Source of the DNA: Microbacterium salsuginis
GTDB lineage: Bacteria > Actinomycetota > Actinomycetes > Actinomycetales > Microbacteriaceae
Assembly: GCF_012524205.1 (NCBI RefSeq)
Contig: NZ_JABACI010000001.1
Location: 992,001 to 1,056,000 of the forward strand
Length of the DNA stretch: 64,000 bases
Direction of reading: 5' to 3'
Below, in pieces: positions 26,693 through 34,986 of the stretch; position 1 is the first letter of the stretch; each line of letters starts with the position of its first letter. The position numbers and the translations under genes were made by a program. The notes under the pieces are model-generated. The model was not told the origin of the DNA. It did no database searches and saw only the letters and a program-made list of their open reading frames with translations.

Positions 26693-26711
26693 TACCTGAC
26701 AGATCTAGGTA
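26693..26711 (+). promoter_or_regulatory. Candidate PadR operator
   Basis: TACCT (26693-26697) and AGGTA (26707-26711) form an inverted repeat with a 9-bp spacer inside the AT-richer leader of the PadR gene, 14 bp before its start codon. PadR proteins often bind such ATAC/GTAT-type dyads at their own promoters. A further ATACC occurs at 26685. Confidence 0.45.
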
Positions 26712-26724
26712 TGGGAGCATCCGC

Positions 26725-27099
26725 ATGAAGATCGGCAAGGACCTGGTCGCCGCCGCCGCGACCCCGATGGTCCTCGGCATCCTCGCCGAGGGCGAGTCGT
26801 ACGGCTACGCCATCCTGCAGCGCGTGAGCGAGCTGTCCGACGGCGAGCTGGAGTGGAGCGACGGGATGCTGTACCCCCTGCTTCATCGTCTGGAGCGACT
26901 CGGTCACGTCGAGGCCACGTGGGGCGCCTCCCCCACCGGCCGCCCGCGCAAGCACTACCGGCTGAGCGCCTCGGGCACGGCGGCCTTTGCGGAGCAGCGC
27001 CGCCAGTGGCGGGTCGTGAGCACGGCGCTGCAGCGCGTCTGGACCGACCGCGACGGCGGCAGCGCCTTCGCCGGCGCCCCCGCGCTCGGAGGTGCCTGA
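26725..27099 (+). CDS. PadR-family transcriptional regulator
   Basis: A 124-residue PadR-type winged-helix protein: TPMVLGILAEGESYGYAILQ, then WSDGMLYPLLHRLERLGHVE and GRPRKHYRLSASG, all family hallmarks. It is followed after 1 bp by a membrane protein with an HAAS/permease-prefix-like N-terminus, the usual partner of such regulators. Likely autoregulated through the dyad at 26693-26711. Inducer unknown; members commonly respond to cell-envelope or drug stress. Confidence 0.9.
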   Translation: MKIGKDLVAAAATPMVLGILAEGESYGYAILQRVSELSDGELEWSDGMLYPLLHRLERLGHVEATWGASPTGRPRKHYRLSASGTAAFAEQRRQWRVVSTALQRVWTDRDGGSAFAGAPALGGA

Positions 27100-27100
27100 C

Positions 27101-28483
27101 ATGACCGGCGACCTGGATCCGCGCGTCGAGGAGCAGATCACGACGTGGCGCGAGTACGTGTCACGGCGCGAAGCGATCGCCGGCCGCGACGTCGACGAGC
27201 TCGAAGACCACCTGCGCGGGCAGATCGGCCGGCTCGAGGCATCCGGTCTCGCTCCTGATGAGGCGTTCCTCGTCGGCGTCAAGCGGCTCGGTGCGCTCGA
27301 CGACCTCTCACGTGAGTTCGCGCGCGAGCATTCCGAGCGCCTGTGGAAGCAGCTCATGTTCGCGGACGCCCCCGCCCAGCCGCGCGGGCGCTCGCTGTGG
27401 CTCGCGCTCGGCCTGGCGGTCGGGGCCGGTCTGGCCATCAAGGCGCCCGCGCTGTTCGGCATCGACTGGGCCTCGGACGGCGCGTTCTACGCACGCTTCG
27501 CCGCGCTGCTGGTCCTGCCCTTCCTCGCGGCATGCTTCCTGGTGAGACGGCACGCTTCGGTACGCACGACCGTCATCGTCGGGGTGCCGTTCGCGCTGAC
27601 CGCGGTCATGATGGCCGCGTATCCGTTCGCTCCCGACGGGGCGACGCTGTTCCTCGCCGCCCTCCACTCGGTGGTGCTGCTGTGGCTCGTCACGGGCATC
27701 GCCTACGTCAACGGCGCGGTCCGATCGGGGCGAGCGCGCATGGACTTCATCCGGTTCACCGGCGAATGGTTCGTGTACTTCGTGCTCATCGCGCTCGGCG
27801 GCGCCGTGCTCATCGGGCTCACGGTCGCGGTGTTCGCGGCGATCGACCTCGATGCCAGCCGGTTCGTCGTCGACTGGCTGGTGCCCTGCGGCGCCGCAGG
27901 CGCGATCATCGTGGCGGCGTGGCTCGTCGAGGCGAAGCAGAGCGTGATCGAGAACATCGCCCCCGTGCTGACGCGGCTGTTCACGCCTCTGTTCACGCTG
28001 CTGCTGCTGGCGTTCATCGTCGCCGGGTTCCTCCAAGGCAACCTGGTCGACTCCGGGGGCGACGCGCCGGAGGTGTTCGGCCAGCGCGACCTGCTGATCC
28101 TGTTCGACATCGTGCTGGTCGTCGTGCTCGCGCTGCTGCTCTACTCGCAGTCGGCCCGCGAGCCGCTGGCCCCGCCGTCGTGGTTCGATCGCCTGCAGCT
28201 CGTGATGATCGCCGCGGCGCTCATCGTCGACATCATGGTGCTCGTCGCCATGGTGGGCCGTATCGCGGAATTCGGCGCGAGCCCGAACAAGCTGGCATCG
28301 CTTGGCCTCAACATCATCCTGGTCGCCAACCTCGCGGGCGCCGGCTGGCTGCAGCTGCGGTTCGTGATGCGCCGCACGCCGTTCGACCGGCTCGAACGGT
28401 GGCAGACCGGCTATGTGCCGGTGTACCTCGCGTGGGCCGCCATCGTGGTGGTGGCGTTCCCGCCGCTGTTCGGCTTCGTGTGA
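27101..28483 (+). CDS. Permease-prefix (HAAS-like) domain membrane protein
   Basis: A 460-residue protein. Residues ~1-85 are soluble and charged (VEEQITTWREYVSRREAIAGRDVDELEDH is a permease-prefix/HAAS-type pattern; only part shown as motif VDELEDHLRGQI). About ten hydrophobic segments follow. Such proteins occur paired with PadR regulators and are thought to receive the regulator's signal or modulate membrane function; the biochemical activity is not known. ATG at 27101 is chosen because GGAGGTG lies 6 nt upstream; an in-frame GTG at 27092 is inside that site. A perfect hairpin follows the stop. Confidence 0.78.
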   Translation: MTGDLDPRVEEQITTWREYVSRREAIAGRDVDELEDHLRGQIGRLEASGLAPDEAFLVGVKRLGALDDLSREFAREHSERLWKQLMFADAPAQPRGRSLWLALGLAVGAGLAIKAPALFGIDWASDGAFYARFAALLVLPFLAACFLVRRHASVRTTVIVGVPFALTAVMMAAYPFAPDGATLFLAALHSVVLLWLVTGIAYVNGAVRSGRARMDFIRFTGEWFVYFVLIALGGAVLIGLTVAVFAAIDLDASRFVVDWLVPCGAAGAIIVAAWLVEAKQSVIENIAPVLTRLFTPLFTLLLLAFIVAGFLQGNLVDSGGDAPEVFGQRDLLILFDIVLVVVLALLLYSQSAREPLAPPSWFDRLQLVMIAAALIVDIMVLVAMVGRIAEFGASPNKLASLGLNIILVANLAGAGWLQLRFVMRRTPFDRLERWQTGYVPVYLAWAAIVVVAFPPLFGFV

Positions 28484-28486
28484 GCG

Positions 28487-28525
28487 GGGACGGATGCCGC
28501 GACCTGTGGCCGCGGCATCCGTCCC
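28487..28525. terminator. Strong bidirectional terminator hairpin
   Basis: GGGACGGATGCCGCG (28487-28501) and its exact reverse complement (28511-28525) form a 15-bp stem with a 9-nt loop, 3 bp after the membrane-protein stop. The next gene converges from the other side. It shares the GGATGCC core with the hairpin at 18462-18493. Confidence 0.75.
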
Positions 28526-28573
28526 GTGCTCTTCGTGTCAGGCGGCCGCGTCGATCGCCTCGACCAGGCTCCG

Positions 28574-29602
28574 TCAGAGACCGTCGGACGCGAGAGATGC
28601 CGTGCGGAGCGCGTGGACGCTCGTGGCGGCGACGTGCGGCGTCCGTCGCGCCCAATGCGAGGCGATCACCTCGTCGAGCACGGCATCCCAGCGAGCGAGG
28701 AATGCCCCGAGTCCGTAGCGAGCGAGCACGTGCCGGCGCGCCTCGAGCCCGACCTCTCGAGCCATCTCGGGATCGGCGAGGAACGCGCGCACTGCGCGGC
28801 GCAGCTCGTCGACGTCCGTCGAGATGACGCCGGCGCCAGGAGGCACGGCTCGCACGACCTCGGTCGTCGCCAGCGCCACGACGGGCATGGCGAGGTGCAT
28901 CGCTTCGAGCAGAGACAGACCCAGCGAGGTCCAGCGGAAGGGATGCAGGTAGACCCGGCGACGCGCCAGCTCGGGGTGCAGCCGCGACGGCGGGAGGTCT
29001 CCGGCCGCGACGACGCCGTGCTCTCCGGGGAACGCGGCATGGAGCCGCTCGCCGCCCATTCCGAACACGTCCACCGGAGCCTCCTGAGCGAACGCCGGCA
29101 GCAGGTCGGTGCCCGTCGCGCGCCACCGGCGCACCGGCTCGTTGACGACCACGCCGATCCCCTCCAGCTCGCCGGTGTACAGCGGGCCGGGATCGGGCAC
29201 TCCGTGCTCGACGACATGTGTGGGGGCCAGCCCGCTGTCCCAGAACAGCCGGTTGAAGTGCGTGACATGCACGATCGGCACCTCGTCCTGGCCCGACAGC
29301 GGATGCACGCAGGAGCCTGGTCCCGGCGTGTTGTGCTCGAGATAGACGGCGGGGACGTCCCGCCCCGGGACCATCCCGGTGAGCAGTCGTACATTCGCCG
29401 CCTCGTCCGGACTCTGCAGCACCACGACGTCGATGTGCTCGTCGCGCAGGTTCTCGGCGGCGACCTCTCGCGCCCGCGACCAGCCCCATGCACTCGGGCC
29501 CGGAAGGTCGACGCCGGGCTCGACCGGCATGAGGTACTCGTGATCGCCCCGCACGAACGCATCCGTGTAGGCGCCGTGAACCGGCCACATGAGGATCCTC
29601 AA
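28574..29602 (-). CDS. Glycosyltransferase family 4-like protein
   Basis: A 342-residue cytoplasmic glycosyltransferase. The N-terminus (RILMWPVHGAYTDAFVRGDHEY) matches actinobacterial GT4-type proteins, and the C-terminal half has the donor-site region HPFRWTSLGLSLLEAMHLAMPVVALATTE. The start is taken as TTG at 29602, because the conserved MRIL start of relatives needs it and GAGGTG precedes it; the ATG at 29590 is the alternative. Donor and acceptor unknown. Neighbours give no pathway. Confidence 0.8.
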   Translation of the reverse strand: MRILMWPVHGAYTDAFVRGDHEYLMPVEPGVDLPGPSAWGWSRAREVAAENLRDEHIDVVVLQSPDEAANVRLLTGMVPGRDVPAVYLEHNTPGPGSCVHPLSGQDEVPIVHVTHFNRLFWDSGLAPTHVVEHGVPDPGPLYTGELEGIGVVVNEPVRRWRATGTDLLPAFAQEAPVDVFGMGGERLHAAFPGEHGVVAAGDLPPSRLHPELARRRVYLHPFRWTSLGLSLLEAMHLAMPVVALATTEVVRAVPPGAGVISTDVDELRRAVRAFLADPEMAREVGLEARRHVLARYGLGAFLARWDAVLDEVIASHWARRTPHVAATSVHALRTASLASDGL

Positions 29603-29658
29603 GGGGACACCTCGGCAATGTCTGCCGCCACCGATGCCCGTTGTTCGTCTGCCACGCG

Positions 29659-30003
29659 TCAGAGATCCTCGGGCGCGAGGTCGCCCTGACCTTCGTCGCC
29701 CAGCTCGGCCGCTTCCGGGGACATGCCCTGCGTCTCGGGCTGCCGGCCTTCGCCCGGCAGATCGGCCGCGGGCACCTCGTCGTCATCGGCGGGAAGCTGG
29801 GCCGGATCGTCGCCGGTGGCCGTCGCCGCGTCGAGTTCGTCCGCCGGCACGCCCGCGTCGACGGCTTCGGTGCGATCCCAGTCCGCCTGCGCCGGATCGC
29901 GCGTGGGATCCGGCTCGATCGACGTGTCGTCGTCGCGCAGCGGCTGCACGCCAGGCTGCCCGTCCGGCGCCGGCGGCACCTCGGGGGGAAGGGTGTCAGA
30001 CAT
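29659..30003 (-). CDS. Acidic hypothetical protein
   Basis: A 114-residue protein rich in Asp, Glu, Pro and Ala with few hydrophobic residues, probably intrinsically disordered. No recognised domain, signal peptide or membrane segment. GAGAGGACC precedes the ATG at 30003, and the frame is open for its whole length with actinobacterial codon use. It lies 17 bp downstream of the DUF6098-like gene on the same strand, so it is probably in that operon. Confidence 0.6.
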   Translation of the reverse strand: MSDTLPPEVPPAPDGQPGVQPLRDDDTSIEPDPTRDPAQADWDRTEAVDAGVPADELDAATATGDDPAQLPADDDEVPAADLPGEGRQPETQGMSPEAAELGDEGQGDLAPEDL

Positions 30004-30020
30004 TCTCGTGGTCCTCTCTG

Positions 30021-30467
30021 TCAGTCTTCCGGTCCCTGGCCCGCGCGGAAGCGGGCCTTGTACCGACGGTCGGCTTCTTCGAGCAGCCGGTCGTCCAGCC
30101 GCGCGATCGGGGTCACTTCCCGCAGCAGTGGTTCGCAGTCGGGGCCTCGCCCCACCTCGGTTCCCGTCAGCACCCACGCGAAGCGGTCTGGATTCTTGTG
30201 CTGCAGCTCCCGGTACTGGCACACCTGCCGGGCCAGCCAGTCCTCGAGCGGCCTCGTCCACCATTCCTCGGGATGCAGAGGGTTCACCGAGAGCCCCGGC
30301 AGCGTGAGCCCGCTCTCGGTGTCGACGCTGCTGTCGCGATCCCGCTCGGGTCCCTCGCTGTAGCGCACGTACGCCCGGTCGTGACTCTGCACGACATCGA
30401 CCAGCTCGGCGAGCGTCGTGATCGATGCGGTCAGCGTCTCGCTGGCGAACAGTCCGCTGACTGCCAT
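30021..30467 (-). CDS. DUF6098-like conserved hypothetical protein
   Basis: A 148-residue protein resembling the actinobacterial DUF6098 family: RAYVRYSEGPERDRDSSVDT, then LPGLSVNPLHPEEWWTRP and LARQVCQYRELQ. Function unknown; no membrane segment. ATG at 30467 is preferred over a GTG at 30470 because AGGAG is 5 nt upstream. A TAGCGT box at 30494-30499 (minus strand) may be its -10. The remaining ~120 bp up to the DUF222 gene show nothing further. Confidence 0.72.
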   Translation of the reverse strand: MAVSGLFASETLTASITTLAELVDVVQSHDRAYVRYSEGPERDRDSSVDTESGLTLPGLSVNPLHPEEWWTRPLEDWLARQVCQYRELQHKNPDRFAWVLTGTEVGRGPDCEPLLREVTPIARLDDRLLEEADRRYKARFRAGQGPED

Positions 30468-30620
30468 CACGACTCCTTCCTCAGGGAAGGATCACGCTAC
30501 GGATGCTGCCGCACCGGGTGCACGGGGGTTGACGAGCCGACGCGCGGCGTTGTACGCGTGGCGGCCAGCCTGGGCTCCAGCATCCGTGCACAGAATCGGA
30601 GGTTGCGAACGGCGCCGACC

Positions 30621-32006
30621 TCAAGCGCTCAGAACGTAGTCGCGGTGGGCCCGACCGCCGAGGCGAGGGGTGCGGGTGGGGTCCACGTAGACGGGCGGAA
30701 TCAGCCAGACTTTCGCGCGAACGCCGGTCCCCTCGATGCGGATCTCCCAGCCGTCGTCGTGAATGCGGTGATGGCATCTCACGCAGAGGAGCACCCCGTT
30801 GTCGAGGTCTGTGGGGCCGGTGTCTCTGTCCCACCATCGGAGGTGGTGGACCTGCGTCATACCGGGTGGCAGGCCGCATCCGACGCAGCCGCCGTCACGC
30901 TCGCCGAGCGCCAGCTTCTGCGGCGTGGTGAACAGACGCTTCGCACGCCCGAAGTCGAGGACTTCACTGTCGCCACCGAGGACGAGTGGGATGATCTGCG
31001 CGTCGGCGGCCATCCGGCGAATCGTAGCCACCGACACCGGCTGGGCCATGCCGTCGATCGTGCCGTGACCCTCGCCCGACACGAGTTGCTCGAGTCCGAT
31101 CCTCACCACGACGCTCGAGCCACCCGTCGGGACACCCTTCGAATCGCAGCCCCGCATATGACGGCAGATCATCGCGATCGCGTCTGCCTGCATCTGCGGG
31201 ATCGTCCGCCGGTCCTCGTCGGGAAGCCCGGACGCGACGCCCGCCTCGCGTTCACATCGCCGGCTGTCTTGGTTGCGCAGCTCCGCACCGACCATCGCCT
31301 CGATCGCCGCTTTGACGGGGGCAGCGGTCTCGGGGTCGAGCTTGGCGCTGATGACGAGCATTCCGGAGCGGTCCTCGTGGAAGTGCCACGCCCGGCCGCG
31401 CAGCTCCGCCTCGCGCGGCTCCACCCCGTCGGGGTCGAGCCACGCCTCGGCTCGCTGCAGGATCTTGTTGAGCTGATCCAGCGCGAGCCCTGACGCCTGC
31501 TGCACCAGCGTCCGCTCCGCTTGCTGGAGCCCCTCCGTCGGGACCCGAAGTGCGACCTTGTCGAGCAAGGCGACGATCGCTGCGGCAGCGGCCACGCTGA
31601 TGCGCTGGGCGTCCAGCCGGCCGGCGACCTCCGGGTACTTCGGCGGGGCCTCCGCTCCGGTGAGAGTCATGCGGGGTGTCGTGGCCTCTCCGACGGCGAC
31701 CAGCCGGGCGGCCTCACCGACGCTGGTGCCGGTGCTCGCGGCGATCATCGCGGCCGGCGTGCGGAATCCCTGCTGCTTCGCCAGCCCGGCGTTGCCCAGT
31801 TCTTGACGCGACGCCCGCGCGACTTCGGCCGCAACCTGTACATGCACCGCATCCACGCTGCGGCGCAGAAGCCCGACCGCCTCACTCAACGCCGCAATCG
31901 ATGCGCCGCTGCGACCATCCACCGGCGCCTCGCCGGCACGCGCAGACTCCCACGCCGCGCGCGCGTCTGCGAGCGCCTGCTCCACACCGGCGAAGGGATC
32001 TGTCAT
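30621..32006 (-). CDS. DUF222 / HNH endonuclease domain protein
   Basis: A 461-residue member of the DUF222 (13E12-type) family common in Actinobacteria. The N-terminal ~350 residues are the helical DUF222 region; the C-terminus is an HNH nuclease motif with C374xxC377, HH at 387-388, DNGVLLC and C408xxCHH. Probably a Zn-dependent DNA nuclease; the biological role is unknown. ATG at 32006 is chosen since TACAAT ends 6 nt upstream, suggesting a leaderless message. It diverges from a DinB-type polymerase with a LexA-like site between them. Confidence 0.85.
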   Translation of the reverse strand: MTDPFAGVEQALADARAAWESARAGEAPVDGRSGASIAALSEAVGLLRRSVDAVHVQVAAEVARASRQELGNAGLAKQQGFRTPAAMIAASTGTSVGEAARLVAVGEATTPRMTLTGAEAPPKYPEVAGRLDAQRISVAAAAAIVALLDKVALRVPTEGLQQAERTLVQQASGLALDQLNKILQRAEAWLDPDGVEPREAELRGRAWHFHEDRSGMLVISAKLDPETAAPVKAAIEAMVGAELRNQDSRRCEREAGVASGLPDEDRRTIPQMQADAIAMICRHMRGCDSKGVPTGGSSVVVRIGLEQLVSGEGHGTIDGMAQPVSVATIRRMAADAQIIPLVLGGDSEVLDFGRAKRLFTTPQKLALGERDGGCVGCGLPPGMTQVHHLRWWDRDTGPTDLDNGVLLCVRCHHRIHDDGWEIRIEGTGVRAKVWLIPPVYVDPTRTPRLGGRAHRDYVLSA

Positions 32007-32012
32007 GCATCC

Positions 32013-32042
32013 ATTGTACATGCGTTCGAGCAGTTTATCGAA
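32013..32042 (-). promoter_or_regulatory. DUF222 gene promoter (leaderless)
   Basis: On the minus strand, TTCGAT (32042-32037) and TACAAT (32018-32013) are 18 bp apart. The start codon at 32006 lies at the expected +1. No Shine-Dalgarno is present. Confidence 0.5.
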
Positions 32043-32124
32043 TCTTTCTTCGACTTGAGTCACGGGACGCGTTCTCTTTGGGCGCGCTATACCACACCCT
32101 CAACGCGCAAGGGGTTGACTTCTA

Positions 32125-32140
32125 TCGAATATTTGTTCCT
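32125..32140. promoter_or_regulatory. lexA box: Candidate LexA (SOS) box
   Basis: TCGAATATTTGTTCCT matches the actinobacterial SOS box TCGAACnnnnGTTCGA at 9 of 12 fixed positions, with one mismatch in the GAAC-N4-GTTC core. It lies 67 bp upstream of the DinB-type polymerase and 119 bp upstream of the DUF222/HNH gene, in a short AT-richer stretch. Confidence 0.5.
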
Positions 32141-32156
32141 TGCTCGGGAACCGCGC

Positions 32157-32185
32157 GTGACTCTGTCCGCCGCGCCGGGCAGACT
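32157..32185 (+). promoter_or_regulatory. DinB-type polymerase gene promoter (leaderless)
   Basis: GTGACT (32157-32162) and CAGACT (32180-32185) are 17 bp apart, and the ATG at 32192 lies at the expected +1. No ribosome site is present. Confidence 0.5.
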
Positions 32186-32191
32186 GAGCGC

Positions 32192-33274
32192 ATGTCATCG
32201 ACGTCGCGCCGGAACTGGGTGCTGCACGTCGACCTCGACCAGTTCATCGCGGCGGTCGAGGTGCTGCGGCATCCGGAACTCGCCGGCAAGCCCGTCATCG
32301 TGGGCGGACGGGGCGACCCGACCGAGCGCGCCGTCGTGTCGACCGCGTCGTACGAGGCCCGCGAGTACGGGGTCGGATCCGGGATGCCGCTGCGGATCGC
32401 CGCGCGAAAGGTTCCGGATGCGGTGATCCTGCCCGTCGACCACGAGGCGTACAACGCCGCGTCCGAGCAGGTGATGGCGACGCTGCGCGCGCAACCGGGA
32501 GCCGTCGTGCAGGTGCTCGGGTGGGACGAGGCTTTCGTGGGTGTCGAGACCGAGGATCCGGAGGGCTACGCACGGCGGATGCAGCAGGCGGTACTCGATC
32601 GCACGCGCTTGCATTGCAGTGTGGGGATCGGCGACACGCTCGTGCGCGCGAAGGTCGCGACCGGATTCGGCAAGCCACGCGGCGTCTTCCGCCTGACCGC
32701 AGAGAACTGGCTCGATGTGATGGGCGAACGCCCGACGATCGACCTGTGGGGTGTCGGCTCGAAGGTGTCCAAGCGACTCGCGGGTCTCGGCATCCTGACC
32801 GTGACACAGCTCGCGGCAGCCGACGAGGCCCCGCTCATCGGCGAGTTCGGCCCGAACATGGGCCTGTGGTACCGGCAATTGGGGCGCGGCGACGGCTCTT
32901 CCGTTGTCGACGACACACCCTGGGTGCCTCGTGGCCACAGCAAGGAGACGACATTCCAGGTCGACATCGTCGAACGGGCCCAGATCGAGGACGCCGCACG
33001 CACGCTCCTCGATCAGGTGCTCGACGAGGTCGCCGCCGACGACCGCCCGGTCGTGGGCCTCGGGCTCAAGGTGCGTTACGCACCGTTCCTCACGAAGACG
33101 TTCACGAAGAAGATCCCCTCGACCACCGATCGCGACGCGGTCGTCGAGAAGGCGATGGAGCTCGTCGCGAAGATCGACCCCGACCGGCCGATTCGCCTTC
33201 TCGGCATGCGCGCCGAGATGGCGATGCCCGACGATGCCCGCGAGGGACACACTCCGACCCGCAGCGGCTGGTGA
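32192..33274 (+). CDS. dinB: Y-family DNA polymerase, DinB2-like
   Basis: A 360-residue translesion DNA polymerase IV homologue. Catalytic acidic residues are present: D14 (HVDLDQF) and D112/E113 (GWDEAF); the thumb and little-finger regions follow (VGSKVSKRLAGLGI; RGHSKETTFQVD). The residue aligned with the steric gate of E. coli DinB (F13 in DCFFAAVE) is I19 here (DLDQFIAAVE). Mycobacterial DinB2, which also has an aliphatic residue there, accepts ribonucleotides, so this enzyme may too (inference). The 360-residue length fits the family. Likely damage-inducible via the LexA-like site upstream. Confidence 0.88.
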   Translation: MSSTSRRNWVLHVDLDQFIAAVEVLRHPELAGKPVIVGGRGDPTERAVVSTASYEAREYGVGSGMPLRIAARKVPDAVILPVDHEAYNAASEQVMATLRAQPGAVVQVLGWDEAFVGVETEDPEGYARRMQQAVLDRTRLHCSVGIGDTLVRAKVATGFGKPRGVFRLTAENWLDVMGERPTIDLWGVGSKVSKRLAGLGILTVTQLAAADEAPLIGEFGPNMGLWYRQLGRGDGSSVVDDTPWVPRGHSKETTFQVDIVERAQIEDAARTLLDQVLDEVAADDRPVVGLGLKVRYAPFLTKTFTKKIPSTTDRDAVVEKAMELVAKIDPDRPIRLLGMRAEMAMPDDAREGHTPTRSGW

Positions 33275-33286
33275 TCCGGCCTGGCG

Positions 33287-34810
33287 TCAGCTCGCGCCGC
33301 CCAGACCGCCTGACAGCCGCCCATGGAATCGCGTGGTGGCGTCGTTCATGCCCTCGAGAACGACCTGCTTGCCCAGCCGCTCGTACTTCGTCTGCACGGC
33401 GTCGAGCGCTGCGACCGTCGACGCGTCCCACACGTGTGATCGCGTCATGTCGATGATGACGCGGTCGGGATCGTGGGTGTACTCGAACTGGGTCGTCAAG
33501 TCGTTGCTCGAGGCGAAGAACAGCTCGCCGTCGACGGAGTAGCGCACGGTGGGCACCTGCTCGGCCTCATCGATCCGCCGTGTCACAGTGACGAAATGCG
33601 CCACGCGCCGGGCGAACAGCACCATGGCCGCCACGACGCCCACCCCCACGCCGATCGCGAGGTTGTGCGTCCACACCGTGATCCCGACGGTGATCAGCAT
33701 CACGACGGTCTCGCTCTTCGGCATCCGTTTCAGTGTCGACGGACGGATGCTGTGCCAGTCGAACGTCGCGACCGACACGACGATCATCACCGCGACGAGT
33801 GCTGCCATCGGGATGATCGCGACCACGTCGCCCAGCACGAGCACGAGGATCAGCAGGAACACGCCCGCGAGGAACGTAGAGATGCGGGTTCGTGCGCCGG
33901 AGGCCTTCACGTTGATCATCGTCTGGCCGATCATGGCGCACCCGCCCATGCCGCCGAACAGCCCTGACAGCACGTTCGCCGCTCCCTGGCCGAGCGCCTC
34001 CCGGGTCTTGCGGGAGTGCGTGTCGGTGATGTCGTCGACGAGCTTCGCGGTCATGAGCGACTCGAGCAGTCCGACCACCGCCATGGCAGCGGCGTACGGG
34101 GCGATGATCGCCAGGGTCTCGCCGGTCAACGGCACGTTCGGGATGAAGAGCTCAGGCAGACTCTGCGGCAGCTCGCCCTGATCCCCCACCGTCGGAACGT
34201 TGATGCCGAACACGACCGCGGCACCGGTGAGCAGCACGATCGCCACCAGCGGCGCCGGCACGACGCGAGTGAGTCGCGGCATCAGGTACATGATCAACAG
34301 CCCGATCACGACCATGGGATAGACCGCCCACGGCACCCCGATCAGCTGCGGCACCTGCGCGACGAAGATGAGGATCGCCAGCGCATTGACGAAGCCCACC
34401 ATGACGCTGCGCGGGATGAAGCGCATGAGCTTCGCCACGCCGAGCACCGCCAGCACGATCTGGATCAGCCCGCCGAGCATCACGGTGGCGATGAAGTAGT
34501 CCATGCCGTACTCGCGGGCCACCGGCGCGATGACCAGAGCGACAGCCCCGGTCGCGGCGGTGATCATCGCGGGGCGCCCGCCCAGGAACGCGATCGCGAC
34601 GGCCATGATGAACGATGAGAACAGCCCGAGTCGGGGGTCGACGCCTGCGATGATCGAGAACGCGATCGCCTCGGGAATGAGCGCGATGGCGACGACCAGA
34701 CCGGCGAGGACCTCGCGGGTCAGGATGCGCGGACTGCGCAGCGCCTGCAGAACGGTGGGCTCGATGCGATAGCGCTCGGCTGCATCGGGCGGCGGGATGA
34801 CGGCTGTCAT
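33287..34810 (-). CDS. SulP-family anion transporter with STAS domain
   Basis: A 507-residue transporter. Eleven or so hydrophobic segments include EVLAGLVVAIALIPEAIAFS, the SulP signature. The C-terminal ~100 residues (VRYSVDGELFFASSNDLTTQ; VIIDMTRSHVWDASTVAALD) form a STAS domain. It moves sulfate, bicarbonate or another anion across the membrane, probably with Na+ or H+. AGGAGTG precedes the ATG. Converges on the polymerase gene with a 12-bp gap. Substrate not predictable. Confidence 0.9.
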   Translation of the reverse strand: MTAVIPPPDAAERYRIEPTVLQALRSPRILTREVLAGLVVAIALIPEAIAFSIIAGVDPRLGLFSSFIMAVAIAFLGGRPAMITAATGAVALVIAPVAREYGMDYFIATVMLGGLIQIVLAVLGVAKLMRFIPRSVMVGFVNALAILIFVAQVPQLIGVPWAVYPMVVIGLLIMYLMPRLTRVVPAPLVAIVLLTGAAVVFGINVPTVGDQGELPQSLPELFIPNVPLTGETLAIIAPYAAAMAVVGLLESLMTAKLVDDITDTHSRKTREALGQGAANVLSGLFGGMGGCAMIGQTMINVKASGARTRISTFLAGVFLLILVLVLGDVVAIIPMAALVAVMIVVSVATFDWHSIRPSTLKRMPKSETVVMLITVGITVWTHNLAIGVGVGVVAAMVLFARRVAHFVTVTRRIDEAEQVPTVRYSVDGELFFASSNDLTTQFEYTHDPDRVIIDMTRSHVWDASTVAALDAVQTKYERLGKQVVLEGMNDATTRFHGRLSGGLGGAS

Positions 34811-34986
34811 GGCACTCCTGAGGTGCGGGCATGCGGGCTCGCGCTCTGCGGGCACCTCTCCATTGTCCGACGTCGCGCAGGTCCACTCCGCCCGGACCGG
34901 TGCGGCTGGGGCTCGGGACCGGTAAGGTTCACAGCGGAGTGCCGGGAAGCCTGGTCGGCGTCGATTCGACGTTGACGGAGGCATCC

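Noticed and set aside
29589..31493. 634-codon plus-strand frame over the DUF222/HNH gene
   Set aside because: No recognisable motif; the minus strand carries a full DUF222 and HNH signature.
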